NCBI GenBank assembly: GCA_015494395.1
Contig: WGBG01000158.1
Location: 1 to 45,887 of the forward strand
Source of the DNA: Deltaproteobacteria bacterium
Lineage (GTDB): Bacteria > Desulfobacterota > Dissulfuribacteria > Dissulfuribacterales > QOAL01
Length of the DNA: 45,887 nucleotides
Direction of reading: 5' to 3'
Below the pieces are notes generated by a model. It did not search any database, had not been told where the DNA came from, and was given only the letters and a program-made list of their open reading frames with translations. The first letter of the stretch is position 1, and every line of letters begins with the position of its first letter. Shown here in pieces: positions 34,165 through 42,076 of this stretch. Made by a program: the position numbers and the translations under genes.

Positions 34165-34562
34165 TTCCAGACCTCCACCTGTGTTCCCCCCTCAATCATG
34201 CTGGATATCCTCACATCGTCCGCAATGCGCTTTATGGCCGACAGCCCCAGACCAAGGCCATTGTCCTGTGAAATGCCTGGTTTAAGCGCAGTTTCAAGAT
34301 CCTTGATGCCAGGTCCACGGTCAGTTGCCCTTATGAGAAAACCTGTATAGCCCTCTGCTGTTACCGGGAAGATACAGAGTTCACCCTCCAGTCCATGCCT
34401 TATGATGTTTGTAGCAAGTTCGTTAACCAGCAGCAGCACCTCTGCCCTTTCTGGCTCCTTGATGTTAAGGCGTTTCAGAAGGGAGCGAGCCATGATCCTG
34501 GCAGGCACTATACCTGTGCCTGGGCTTACCGGGGCACAGTACCGGCTTCTGTCAGTAAACAC
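34152..34562 (-). CDS. rsbT: RsbT, stressosome switch serine/threonine kinase
   Basis: This 136-residue GHKL kinase has the N box LLLVNELATNIIRHGLEG (residues 44-61), G1 TDRGPGIKDLETAL (80-93) and G2 NGLGLGLSAIKRIADDV (101-117), all intact. In Bacillus subtilis RsbT phosphorylates RsbR and RsbS in the stressosome and, once released, activates RsbU to free sigma-B. Here no RsbU, RsbV, RsbW or sigma factor lies nearby, so the output must differ. The neighbouring kinase-like protein with an RsbT-like N-terminus is a candidate target. It starts 6 bp after rsbS and overlaps the RsbT-RsbX fusion by 13 bp. Confidence 0.94.
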   Translation of the reverse strand: MFTDRSRYCAPVSPGTGIVPARIMARSLLKRLNIKEPERAEVLLLVNELATNIIRHGLEGELCIFPVTAEGYTGFLIRATDRGPGIKDLETALKPGISQDNGLGLGLSAIKRIADDVRISSMIEGGTQVEVWKWLS

Positions 34563-34568
34563 CAGGGA

Positions 34569-34985
34569 CTACCCTTCACCCTGTGTATCGTCTGTACTGC
34601 TGGCCAACTCATCAGGACATGGCATGTCTGTTCCGGCGTCCGAAGTGATTCTCTCAAGTGCCTGGGCAACATCCAGGGCAAACTCCACCCCCCTTAAACG
34701 AATGCCAAAATCAAGCAGGGTGAGGACTGCAGGAACAGAAAGGCCCACCACGATGGTTGATGCCCTGAGAAGATTCAGCATTGAGGCCAGTTTTTCTATC
34801 TCTCCGGCAAGAAATGTATCCACGGCCTCAACATCGTGAAGATCAATGATTACAAAGCGTACATGGGTCTCCCTTACCCGCCTGCTCAGTGCCTTTACCA
34901 GGGATGCAATATGGGTGTCATCAATCTCTTCCTGGATTGAGACCATAATTACATCCTGCATGGGGAATATGGAAAAAGGCGTCAT
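34569..34985 (-). CDS. rsbS: RsbS, STAS-domain stressosome core protein
   Basis: The 138-residue protein consists of a single STAS domain with a charged C-terminal extension of about 20 residues (ITSDAGTDMPCPDELASSTD). Family features are VIMVSIQEEIDDTHIASLV, FVIIDLHDVEAVDTFLAGEI and TIVVGLSVPAVLTLLDFGI. The phosphorylated serine of B. subtilis RsbS (in VDSF) is Thr57 here (VDTF), so the switch residue is still phosphorylatable. The start at 34985 is chosen because the homologous region reaches back to FSIFPMQDVIMVSIQ; a later ATG at 34946 has a better ribosome site but would cut the domain. A family B element (B2) separates it from rsbR. Confidence 0.93.
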   Translation of the reverse strand: MTPFSIFPMQDVIMVSIQEEIDDTHIASLVKALSRRVRETHVRFVIIDLHDVEAVDTFLAGEIEKLASMLNLLRASTIVVGLSVPAVLTLLDFGIRLRGVEFALDVAQALERITSDAGTDMPCPDELASSTDDTQGEG

Positions 34986-35050
34986 CTGTACGTTTCAGGC
35001 TTTAGGGGTATAATTTGCGCAAGTAAATTGATGACACAGTTAAAGATGTT

Positions 35051-35266
35051 CTTACCTAGATTGAGCGTTTCAAAATCTGGAAAATTGTTTTTTCGCCGAA
35101 ATTAAAAGGAGTTATGTCGATCATAGCTTTCCAGTTTTGAAACCCTTCGGGATTGCCGTATTTACTGCATCTCCTTTGTCAGAGGAATTTCCATATAGCT
35201 GACTATTATGAAAATTCCTCTTTCGCGGATCTGCAGCAAATCCGACTATCGCTCAATCTGGGTCTT
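35051..35266 (+). mobile_element. Family B MITE, copy B2, inside the stressosome cluster
   Basis: The element proper is 35054-35263, exactly 210 bp. It starts ACCTAGATTGAGCG and ends CGCTCAATCTGGGT, and CTT flanks both sides (35051-35053 and 35264-35266). The right flank overlaps the rsbR stop codon (TAA on the minus strand, 35265-35267). It therefore lies between rsbR and rsbS and interrupts what should be a contiguous operon. The central stem has one mismatched position compared with B1 and B3. Confidence 0.95.
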
Positions 35267-36146
35267 ATTTTTTCATGCCGTCCTGAAGTATAAGCTCAGT
35301 AAGCGGGGAATCCTGACGGCGTTTATGCATCTTTCTGATAACAAAATGAAGGGCATCAGCCATGCGGCTTCTCACCTTTATTGTGCCAAGTTCTACACCA
35401 AGATGGGCCATGGTAAGTGCGATATGGGTCGAAACACCTGTAAGGATAGCCTCGCTGCCCATGAGACGAACGGCATCAACCGTCTGAAGCAGATGGTTTG
35501 CAACCTCGGTATCAACCGTGGGCACGCCTGTAATATCAATAATTACATACGGAGAGCGGGTCTTCTCGATTTCATTCAGAAGGAGCTCCATTGCACTCCT
35601 TGCCCGGTGACTGTCAAGCGTGCCGATCAGAGGAAGCGCTAGCACACCTTCCCACACCTCTACAACCGGGGTAGAGAGCTCAAGTATCTCTTCCTGGAGA
35701 TGCCGTATGTCCTCCTCTCTTTTCTTGAGCAGGTCACGCTGTTGCTGGAGTATGGCCTCTTCCTGGGCTACCCGTGCAGAGACATCAATAAAATGTTCAA
35801 CGCAACCTATTATTTCACCGGCATGGTTCCTTAACGGACGGCTTGCATACTCTATAATAACCTCGCCATTTTCCGAATGAAGCGTGGTCTGTCCCTGGTT
35901 GACCCGGTTGTTGTCAATAGCAACCCTGCATGTGCACTGGTCAGTGCCGCACATGCTGGTATTGAATATTTCATAACACTTGCGGTCAAAACACTGACCC
36001 GGCGTAAGGCCCACCATATCTGCGGCAGCCTTGTTGATTATGAGGATATTGTGCTCAAGGTCTGTAACAAATATCCCTGAAGGAACCGCATTTACGATTT
36101 CAAACAGGAAGCCCTCATCACTCTGGTAGTCCTTCAGTTCGTTCAT
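35265..36146 (-). CDS. rsbR: RsbR-type stressosome sensor (PAS plus STAS)
   Basis: This 293-residue protein has an N-terminal PAS domain (residues 13-122; VPSGIFVTDLEHNILIINKA), a coiled linker (QEEAILQQQRDLLKKREEDI), and an RsbR-type STAS domain (155-275; LELSTPVVEVWEGVLALPLI, IIDITGVPTVDTEVANHLLQ). Phosphorylatable Thr206 (DITGVP) and Thr236 (LTGVS) match the two RsbT target sites of B. subtilis RsbRA. The PAS core carries five cysteines (CFDRKCYEIF, CGTDQCTC). That could suit redox or metal sensing, although similar Cys pairs occur in other PAS proteins. It replaces the globin-like sensor of Bacillus RsbR. It is the first stressosome gene, about 150 bp after alaS. Confidence 0.93.
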   Translation of the reverse strand: MNELKDYQSDEGFLFEIVNAVPSGIFVTDLEHNILIINKAAADMVGLTPGQCFDRKCYEIFNTSMCGTDQCTCRVAIDNNRVNQGQTTLHSENGEVIIEYASRPLRNHAGEIIGCVEHFIDVSARVAQEEAILQQQRDLLKKREEDIRHLQEEILELSTPVVEVWEGVLALPLIGTLDSHRARSAMELLLNEIEKTRSPYVIIDITGVPTVDTEVANHLLQTVDAVRLMGSEAILTGVSTHIALTMAHLGVELGTIKVRSRMADALHFVIRKMHKRRQDSPLTELILQDGMKK

Positions 36147-36176
36147 GTTACAGCCCTCCTTTGTCTGTTTTAGAGT

Positions 36177-36264
36177 TAAAATAGCTCACGGCTGAAAGCT
36201 CAAAGTAAAAGAAGGCATGGTTGTTTGCCTTTATATTTCAGCTTCCGACTCTGAGCTTTGAACT
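36177..36264 (+). repeat. Family C repeat, copy C2
   Basis: The plus strand reads AAAATAGCTCACGGCTGAAAG, and the far end reads TTTCAGCTTCCGACTCTGAG. It aligns along about 85 bp to the reverse complement of C1 at 22252-22333, with a more divergent centre. It occupies the alaS-rsbR spacer, where the rsbR promoter should lie. Confidence 0.75.
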
Positions 36265-36298
36265 AGCCCTGGATGTATGTGATATAACAAGGGGAAAA

Positions 36299-38935
36299 TT
36301 AAATAAGCTCATAAAGCTTATTTACAGCCTCCTCAAGCTTTTCCGGACGGCTTCCACCGGCCTGTGCCATGTCAGGGCGGCCTCCCCCGCCTCCGCCTAC
36401 AACTGAGGCGACTTCCTTGATTATCTTTCCGGCGTGGCAGGTTTTTCCAGCAAGATCCTTGGTAACAACACACAAGAGCAGGGCCTTGCCGTTATTTTCA
36501 GCACCAAGCACCACCACACCTGACTTGAGCCTGTCCCTTATCCTGTCACCAGCTTCCCGAAGTGCCTTTGCATCAGGTACATCAACCACTTGAGCAATTG
36601 CAGTAATACCATTAACCTGTCTTGCGTTTTCAAGTATATCATCAATCCCTGCGGCCGCTTTTGACGCCAGGGCCTTTTGCAAATCCTTTTCCAACTGCTT
36701 TACCCGTGAAGACAGGGATTCCACCTTCTCTTTTACTGCAGTAACGGGACATTTCAGCGTTGATGCCATGTCTGAAATAGTGTTTTCCATCTGATGCACA
36801 AGATTTACTGCAGTGCTACCGGTACATGCCTCAATCCTTCTAAGCCCTGCTGACACACTTGACTCTGATGTTATCTTGAAAAAGCCTGCCTGCCCTGTCC
36901 TTTCAAGGTGAGTGCCGCCGCAAAGCTCCATGCTGAACTCCGGTATGTTCACAACCCGCACGGTATCACCATATTTTTCGCCAAACAGCGCCATGGCACC
37001 GCGGCTTATTGCCTCTTCCTGAGACATAATCTCAGTATTCACAGGAAGATCTGCCCTGATTTTTTCATTTACCATGTCTTCAACCTTTTGAAGTTCCTCA
37101 GTGGAAACCCGTGAAAAGTGGGTAAAATCAAAGCGTAGGTGATCAGGCGCAACAAGAGAGCCGGACTGTTTGACGTGATCACCAAGGACCTGGCGAAGGG
37201 CTGCATGAAGCAGGTGGGTGGCTGTATGGTTTCGGGCAATGTCCATTCTCCTGCCCTCGATTACTGCAAGATGGACAGTATCGCCTGCCCGAAGCGTTCC
37301 GCTGGTCACCCTGATCTTGTGTACAATAAGGTCACCGCGTTTGACAGTGTCCAGCACCTCTGCGCTGCCTGTATCGGATTTTATTACTCCCGTATCCCCC
37401 TGCTGTCCGCCTGATTCTGCATAAAAAGGCGTGTTTTCCACAACAAGCTCCCCTTCCCAGCCGCTTTCCGCGGCATCAAGGGCCTTCTGTCCGGATACCA
37501 GGGCAAGTATTATGGAGTCACAGGCAAGGGTTTCGTATCCTGAAAAATCTACTCCTTTACCCTGTGCCAGAAGCTCCCGGTAAATATCAGGAATTTTTTC
37601 AGTAACTGCATCACGGTGCGCACTCTTGGAACGCCTTCTCTGCTCCTCCCTTGCCTTTCTGTAACCTTCACGGTCAAAATCTGCCCCCTGCTCCTTTACA
37701 ACATCCTGCACAATATCTACGGGCAGGCCGTAGGTATCGTAGAGCTTGAAAACAAAATCTCCAGGCAGTTTTTTTTCATTCTTCTCCTTGAGCTCCCGGA
37801 TTCGTTCATCAAGTATCCTGAGCCCAGTCTCAAGTGTTTCGGCAAACCGGGTTTCTTCATTTTCAAGAACCCTGGCCATGAATTCCCTGGATTTTTCAAG
37901 TTCAGGATAGATGTCACCCATGTCATCACAGACAACACCGGCAACTGATGCCATAAAGACATCTGTAAGCCCCAGGACCCGTCCATAGCGTACTGCCCGT
38001 CTGATAATTCGTCTGAGGACATAGCCCCGTCCCTCATTTGAAGGGATCACGCCGTCTGCTATCAGAAATGCAGATGCCCTTGCATGGTCTGCAATTACCC
38101 GCATGGCAATGTCTGTTCCTGCTCCCTTGCCATATTCCAGGCCTGAAAGCTTCTGGAGGTGATTCATTATTGCTGCAAATATATCGGTATCAAAGTTGTT
38201 AAACTTTCCCTGACACACTGCTGCAATACGCTCAAGCCCCATGCCGGTATCAATGCAGGGGTCGGGGAGATTTGACATGCGGCCACTCTCATCCCTGAAA
38301 AACTGCATGAATACCAGGTTCCAGATTTCAAGGTACCTGTCACAGTCGCACCCCACCCGGCACTCTGGTCTTCCGCAGCCGACATCCTCTCCCTGGTCAA
38401 TGAGGATCTCGGAGCAGGGCCCGCACGGCCCGGTATCACCCATTGCCCAGAAATTATCCTCCTCACCCAGGCGAACCACACGGTCAGGAGAAATACCTGT
38501 AATCTCAGGCCACATGGCTGCAGCCTCGTCATCATCCTCAAATACCGTTGCCCAGAGCCTATCCTTAGGAAGCTCAAGTACCTCTGTCAAAAATTCCCAG
38601 GCAAATGCAATTGCCTCCCTCTTGAAATAGTCACCAAAGGAGAAGTTACCAAGCATCTCGAAAAATGTGTGATGCCTGGCTGTGTATCCAACATTTTCAA
38701 GATCATTGTGCTTACCCCCTGCCCTTACACACTTCTGGCTTGTGGCAGCACGTTTGTAGGGCCTTGTCTCTTCCCCAAGAAACACCTTCTTGAACTGCAC
38801 CATTCCGGCATTGGTAAACAGGAGGGATGGATCATCAGCCGGGACAAGAGAGGAGCTTGAAACTACCTGGTGCCCCTTGCTTTCAAAGTAATCAAGAAAC
38901 AGCTTTCGTATCTCAGAACCTTTTAAGTTTTTCAT
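36299..38935 (-). CDS. alaS: Alanyl-tRNA synthetase
   Basis: This 878-residue class II synthetase is full-length. The aminoacylation domain starts GSEIRKLFLDYFESKGHQVV, with SSSLVPADDPSLLFTNAGM, HHTFFEMLGNFSFGDYFK and ERIAAVCQGKFNNFDTD. The editing domain has HTATHLLHAALRQVLG and CGGTHLERTGQAG, the zinc and hydrolytic motifs. The C-terminal oligomerisation domain ends GGGGGGRPDMAQAGG. Its neighbour recA is upstream on the same strand with 95 bp between, the common recA-alaS order but without recX. No ribosome site stronger than TTAAACAACAGATTAT is visible before ATG. Confidence 0.98.
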   Translation of the reverse strand: MKNLKGSEIRKLFLDYFESKGHQVVSSSSLVPADDPSLLFTNAGMVQFKKVFLGEETRPYKRAATSQKCVRAGGKHNDLENVGYTARHHTFFEMLGNFSFGDYFKREAIAFAWEFLTEVLELPKDRLWATVFEDDDEAAAMWPEITGISPDRVVRLGEEDNFWAMGDTGPCGPCSEILIDQGEDVGCGRPECRVGCDCDRYLEIWNLVFMQFFRDESGRMSNLPDPCIDTGMGLERIAAVCQGKFNNFDTDIFAAIMNHLQKLSGLEYGKGAGTDIAMRVIADHARASAFLIADGVIPSNEGRGYVLRRIIRRAVRYGRVLGLTDVFMASVAGVVCDDMGDIYPELEKSREFMARVLENEETRFAETLETGLRILDERIRELKEKNEKKLPGDFVFKLYDTYGLPVDIVQDVVKEQGADFDREGYRKAREEQRRRSKSAHRDAVTEKIPDIYRELLAQGKGVDFSGYETLACDSIILALVSGQKALDAAESGWEGELVVENTPFYAESGGQQGDTGVIKSDTGSAEVLDTVKRGDLIVHKIRVTSGTLRAGDTVHLAVIEGRRMDIARNHTATHLLHAALRQVLGDHVKQSGSLVAPDHLRFDFTHFSRVSTEELQKVEDMVNEKIRADLPVNTEIMSQEEAISRGAMALFGEKYGDTVRVVNIPEFSMELCGGTHLERTGQAGFFKITSESSVSAGLRRIEACTGSTAVNLVHQMENTISDMASTLKCPVTAVKEKVESLSSRVKQLEKDLQKALASKAAAGIDDILENARQVNGITAIAQVVDVPDAKALREAGDRIRDRLKSGVVVLGAENNGKALLLCVVTKDLAGKTCHAGKIIKEVASVVGGGGGGRPDMAQAGGSRPEKLEEAVNKLYELI

Positions 38936-39030
38936 ATAATCTGTTGTTTAAATGTATGTTTTTCCGCTATTAAGTTTTAACCTTTACCAGACAGGAAAGC
39001 CAACCTCTCTTTTGTGCCAAAGACACCTTA

Positions 39031-40086
39031 TCAGGAGTCGGCAGCCTCTTCAGTTTCTGTCTCTGGCGTTGTCTTTTCAAGGGGAGACAGGCCATAGGCC
39101 TCACGAACCCTGTTTTCTATCTCATCTGTAATCTCAGGATTTTCCTTCATGAAATTCCTGACATTCTCCCTGCCCTGCCCCATGCGCTCGCCGTTATATG
39201 AGTACCATGCCCCGCTCTTTTCAATTATGTCAACGGCAACGCCCAGGTCCAGCAGTGAGCTTTCCCTGGAGATCCCCTCTCCGTAGTAGATATCAAACTC
39301 AGCCTGTTTGAAGGGAGGTGCAATCTTGTTCTTTACAACCTTTACTTTTGTCCGGTTGCCTATCACGTCTGCTCCTTCCTTCAGGGCTGCAGTCCGCCTG
39401 ATATCAAGGCGCATTGTGGAATAGAATTTAAGGGCGTTACCGCCGGTGGTTGTCTCTGGGTTTCCAAACATCACGCCTATTTTCATGCGAATCTGGTTGA
39501 TGAAAATAAGCACAGTATTGGTCTTGTTGAGATTGGCAGTAAGTTTCCTGAGTGCCTGTGACATGAGACGTGCCTGAAGGCCCACATGGGTATCCCCCAT
39601 TTCTCCCTCAATCTCTGCCTTTGGCACAAGGGCAGCAACAGAGTCAATCACTATGATATCCAGTGCACCGCTTCTTACCAGAGAATCTGCTATCTCAAGG
39701 GCCTGCTCACCGTAATCGGGCTGTGATATGAGGAGGTCTTCGGTATTTACACCCAGTTTTGAGGCATAGACAGGATCCATTGCGTGTTCTGCATCAATAA
39801 AGGCAGCAATGCCACCCGCCTTCTGAGCCTCAGCAATAATGTGAAGTGCAAGGGTTGTCTTTCCTGAAGATTCCGGACCGAATATTTCAACTATCCTTCC
39901 CCTTGGTACCCCGCCTACTCCTGTTGCTATATCAACGGCAATGGAGCCGGTTGGAATAACTGATACATCCTCAACACTTGCCTTGTCACCGAGGCGCATC
40001 ACGGCGCCCTTCCCAAACTGCTTCTGTATCTGACTCAGTGCAGCGTCAACTGCCCTGGTTTTATCTTTTATGGTTAAATCGGACAT
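39031..40086 (-). CDS. recA: RecA recombinase
   Basis: Counted from the ATG at 40086, which is preceded by GGAGG with five-base spacing, the product is 351 residues ([20 protein letters not shown]...). Motifs are Walker [31 protein letters not shown], Walker [17 protein letters not shown]1 [20 protein letters not shown] and L2 [17 protein letters not shown]. The acidic tail ([14 protein letters not shown]) is normal. It performs strand exchange and triggers LexA self-cleavage. The usual recX gene downstream is missing. A family B copy ends about 35 bp upstream, with TATAAT just outside it, so the insertion lies against the promoter. No LexA box was recognised by eye. Confidence 0.98.
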   Translation of the reverse strand: MSDLTIKDKTRAVDAALSQIQKQFGKGAVMRLGDKASVEDVSVIPTGSIAVDIATGVGGVPRGRIVEIFGPESSGKTTLALHIIAEAQKAGGIAAFIDAEHAMDPVYASKLGVNTEDLLISQPDYGEQALEIADSLVRSGALDIIVIDSVAALVPKAEIEGEMGDTHVGLQARLMSQALRKLTANLNKTNTVLIFINQIRMKIGVMFGNPETTTGGNALKFYSTMRLDIRRTAALKEGADVIGNRTKVKVVKNKIAPPFKQAEFDIYYGEGISRESSLLDLGVAVDIIEKSGAWYSYNGERMGQGRENVRNFMKENPEITDEIENRVREAYGLSPLEKTTPETETEEAADS

Positions 40087-40118
40087 GGTTTCCTCCATTG
40101 ATGTTATATGCCCAAATT

Positions 40119-40334
40119 ATAACCTGAATTGAGCGTTTCAAAAGTTTGAAATAATGATTTCATACGATATTCAAGGCAGTTACATCTATAATATTCCTTA
40201 AATTTTGAAACCCTTCGGGATTGCCGTATTTACTGCATCTCCTTTGTCAGAGGAATTCCCATATAGCCGACTATTATGGGAATTCCTCTTTCGCGGATCT
40301 GCAGCAAATCCGACAATCGCTCAATCCAGGTATA
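40119..40334 (+). mobile_element. Family B MITE, copy B3, next to the recA promoter
   Basis: The element proper is 40122-40331, exactly 210 bp. It starts ACCTGAATTGAGCG and ends CGCTCAATCCAGGT, and ATA flanks both sides (40119-40121 and 40332-40334). The central stem is AGAGGAATTCCCATA with TATGGGAATTCCTCT. Relative to B1, one T-A pair has changed to C-G on both arms, a compensatory change that keeps the stem. Confidence 0.95.
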
Positions 40335-40542
40335 ACTGTTCTTCCCGCCACAAGATTGCAAAGCTGGAAAGACATTTTTATGCAATGATATGCTCACAGG
40401 GTGCTGCAAATACAATGCTACTGGGGATGCAGGAGTTACAGCCCATGAAAAAGCAGCAGATGCGGCACTATTTGAGCATATAATAAAATTCTACACCTAA
40501 ACTACATTATAGTCGAGCAGGTAAACAGAAGGTATTTTTTTA
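40335..40542 (+). other. Spacer before rpsU with a possible gene remnant
   Basis: An open frame just right of element B3 encodes KTFLCNDMLTGCCKYNATGD, then AHEKAADAALFEHIIKFYT and a TAA near 40500. The final part reads like a real protein end, but I cannot name a family, and no ribosome site or full-length start is visible. It may be the 3' remnant of a gene cut by the insertion, or chance. Nothing else is seen before the rpsU promoter. Confidence 0.25.
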
Positions 40543-40571
40543 TTGATTGTAAAAAGACAAACTGATATAAT
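40543..40571 (+). promoter_or_regulatory. Sigma-70-type promoter of rpsU
   Basis: TTGATT (40543-40548) and TATAAT (40566-40571) are separated by exactly 17 bp. The -10 box is a perfect consensus and the -35 box matches four of six positions. It lies 34 bp upstream of the rpsU start, which predicts a very short leader. Confidence 0.8.
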
Positions 40572-40604
40572 CCGGAAATTCTAAAAAAGAAAGGGGGGAT
40601 TCCC

Positions 40605-40799
40605 TTGGCGATTGTAGTCGAAGTCCAGGATAACCTGGAAAAGGCTCTCCGTGTGCTCAAGAAAAAGATGCAGCTCGACGGAATTCAAAGAGAGCTCAAA
40701 AATCGCCGTTTTTACGAAAAACCAAGTGTAAAGCGGCGCCGCAAGATGCAGGAAGCCGAAAGAAGACGCCGCAAGGCCCGCCGCAGGCGCAGAAGATAG
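40605..40799 (+). CDS. rpsU: Small ribosomal subunit protein bS21
   Basis: The 64-residue, very basic protein (initiator Met, then [20 protein letters not shown]) is bS21, which ends in a poly-Arg/Lys tail ([13 protein letters not shown]). It binds the 30S platform near the anti-Shine-Dalgarno region. The start codon is TTG at 40605, preceded by AAGGGGGG at seven bases, a G-rich ribosome site well suited to a weak start codon. A near-perfect promoter lies upstream and a terminator hairpin follows. It stands alone, not in the common rpsU-dnaG-rpoD or rpsU-gatB-like group. Confidence 0.96.
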   Translation: MAIVVEVQDNLEKALRVLKKKMQLDGIQRELKNRRFYEKPSVKRRRKMQEAERRRRKARRRRRR

Positions 40800-40826
40800 G
40801 GCGTCAGTCAACTATTTAACTTTACA

Positions 40827-40863
40827 GGGAATGGTGCCGTGTAAGCGGATCATTCCCTTTTTT
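40827..40863 (+). terminator. Terminator after rpsU, overlapping the prmC 3' end
   Basis: AGGGAATG and CATTCCCT form an 8-bp stem followed by a run of seven T. The downstream arm overlaps the first positions of prmC's stop-codon end (40850), so the hairpin also lies in the prmC coding end on the other strand. Confidence 0.8.
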
Positions 40864-41758
40864 TGCTGGTTTTTTTTAAGGCCACAAGCATCCGGTCCAT
40901 CCCGGCCAGGTCCTTTTCTATTTTGAAGGAATCATAACGCCCGGTCTTCCTTGCCATTTCCATCACATCTTCCCCCTGCAAGTAACCTATTTCACATAAA
41001 AACCTTCCTTCATGACATAAGACATCTGGAACAGTAACCAAAAGCTCCTTTATGGCGTCAAGTCCGCTACTGCCTGCAAACAGTGCCTGCCGGGGCTCGT
41101 ATCTTATGACATCAGGCGCCAGTAGTTCTGCCTCCTGTGTTCCAATATATGGAGGGTTTGATACCACCATGTCAAAGATGGGTGATTTTTCAATTCCTTC
41201 CAGCCAGTCGCTGTTCACAAAAAATATCCTGGATGATTTTGCACGTATTTCATCCACATATTTATTGAAATTTTGCCTGGCTGTACAGAGGGCATCAAAT
41301 GAAACGTCAGTTGCAACAATCAGTGAACCTGGGATTTCAAGTGCAAGTGTAATTGCAATAATGCCGCTACCTGTCCCGGCATCAAGTATAAACGGATTGT
41401 TTTTATCTGGGCACAGTGAAATTGCCCTTTCAACCAGCAGTTCAGTCTCAGGGCGGGGAATGAGGGTTGAGCTTGTTACCAGAAACTCCCTTGACCAGAA
41501 CTCTTTAACGCCAACCAGATATGCCAGCGGCTCACCTTCAAGGCGTCTTGCCGCAAGTGTTTCCAGCTGGTTGTACAGGTCTGGTTTTATGGGGTTGCTG
41601 CCGCGGGTCTTGAGCTGCCACCTTTCAATATCAAGAAGGTAAGAGAGCAGTATTTCAGCCTCAAGGAGAGGATTTTCGATTTGGGATTCGGGCCTTTCAG
41701 AAGCCGCATCAGAGGAAAGGTGCTTGGCGATTGTTCTAAGTGCCTGATCAACTGTCAT
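40850..41758 (-). CDS. prmC: PrmC (HemK), release-factor glutamine methyltransferase
   Basis: The 302-residue enzyme methylates the GGQ glutamine of peptide-chain release factors using SAM. It has a helical N-terminal domain (DQALRTIAKHLSSDA, then ETLAARRLEGEPLAYLVGVK) and a Rossmann domain with FILDAGTGSGIIAITLALE and the catalytic VVSNPPYIGTQEAELLAPDV. Its substrate gene prfA lies directly upstream on the same strand, as in many bacteria, but here a family A element (A4) separates them. The start is ATG 41758. A promoter could lie inside or beside the element. Confidence 0.95.
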   Translation of the reverse strand: MTVDQALRTIAKHLSSDAASERPESQIENPLLEAEILLSYLLDIERWQLKTRGSNPIKPDLYNQLETLAARRLEGEPLAYLVGVKEFWSREFLVTSSTLIPRPETELLVERAISLCPDKNNPFILDAGTGSGIIAITLALEIPGSLIVATDVSFDALCTARQNFNKYVDEIRAKSSRIFFVNSDWLEGIEKSPIFDMVVSNPPYIGTQEAELLAPDVIRYEPRQALFAGSSGLDAIKELLVTVPDVLCHEGRFLCEIGYLQGEDVMEMARKTGRYDSFKIEKDLAGMDRMLVALKKTSKKRE

Positions 41759-41811
41759 TCATTAATGGCACAATGCCTGACACTGCGTTTTACCGGTGTT
41801 GTAAAAGCTTA

Positions 41812-42051
41812 AAAGAAGGCATCTATTCAGTGTGGTAAATGGCCTTGTTTTAGAGTGACTTTGAAGAATTTCGTAGTTTTTCTTGGCGAAGCGCAGCCAA
41901 AAAATCGCGTCTGTCTGAGCGAGGGACGAGCGAGTTTCGCGATTTTGGCGAAGCAAGCCTTAGAAAAACAAAAAATTGTTCACCGGAACGGAAAAACAAG
42001 ACCATTTACCAACCTTCATTAACAAAATTATGCTGAACAGTTACAAAGAAG
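41812..42051 (+). mobile_element. Family A MITE, copy A4, between prfA and prmC
   Basis: The element proper is 41819-42044. It starts GCATCTATTCAGTGTG and ends TTATGCTGAACAGTTAC. The flanks share AAAGAAG (41812-41818 and 42045-42051), seven identical bases, one short of the 8-bp duplications of A2 and A3. GGTAAATGGCCTTGTTTT at the left recurs inverted as AAAACAAGACCATTTACC at the right. It splits the prfA-prmC operon. Confidence 0.88.
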
Positions 42052-42076
42052 AAAAGAAACAGGATAAGGGCAGGGT

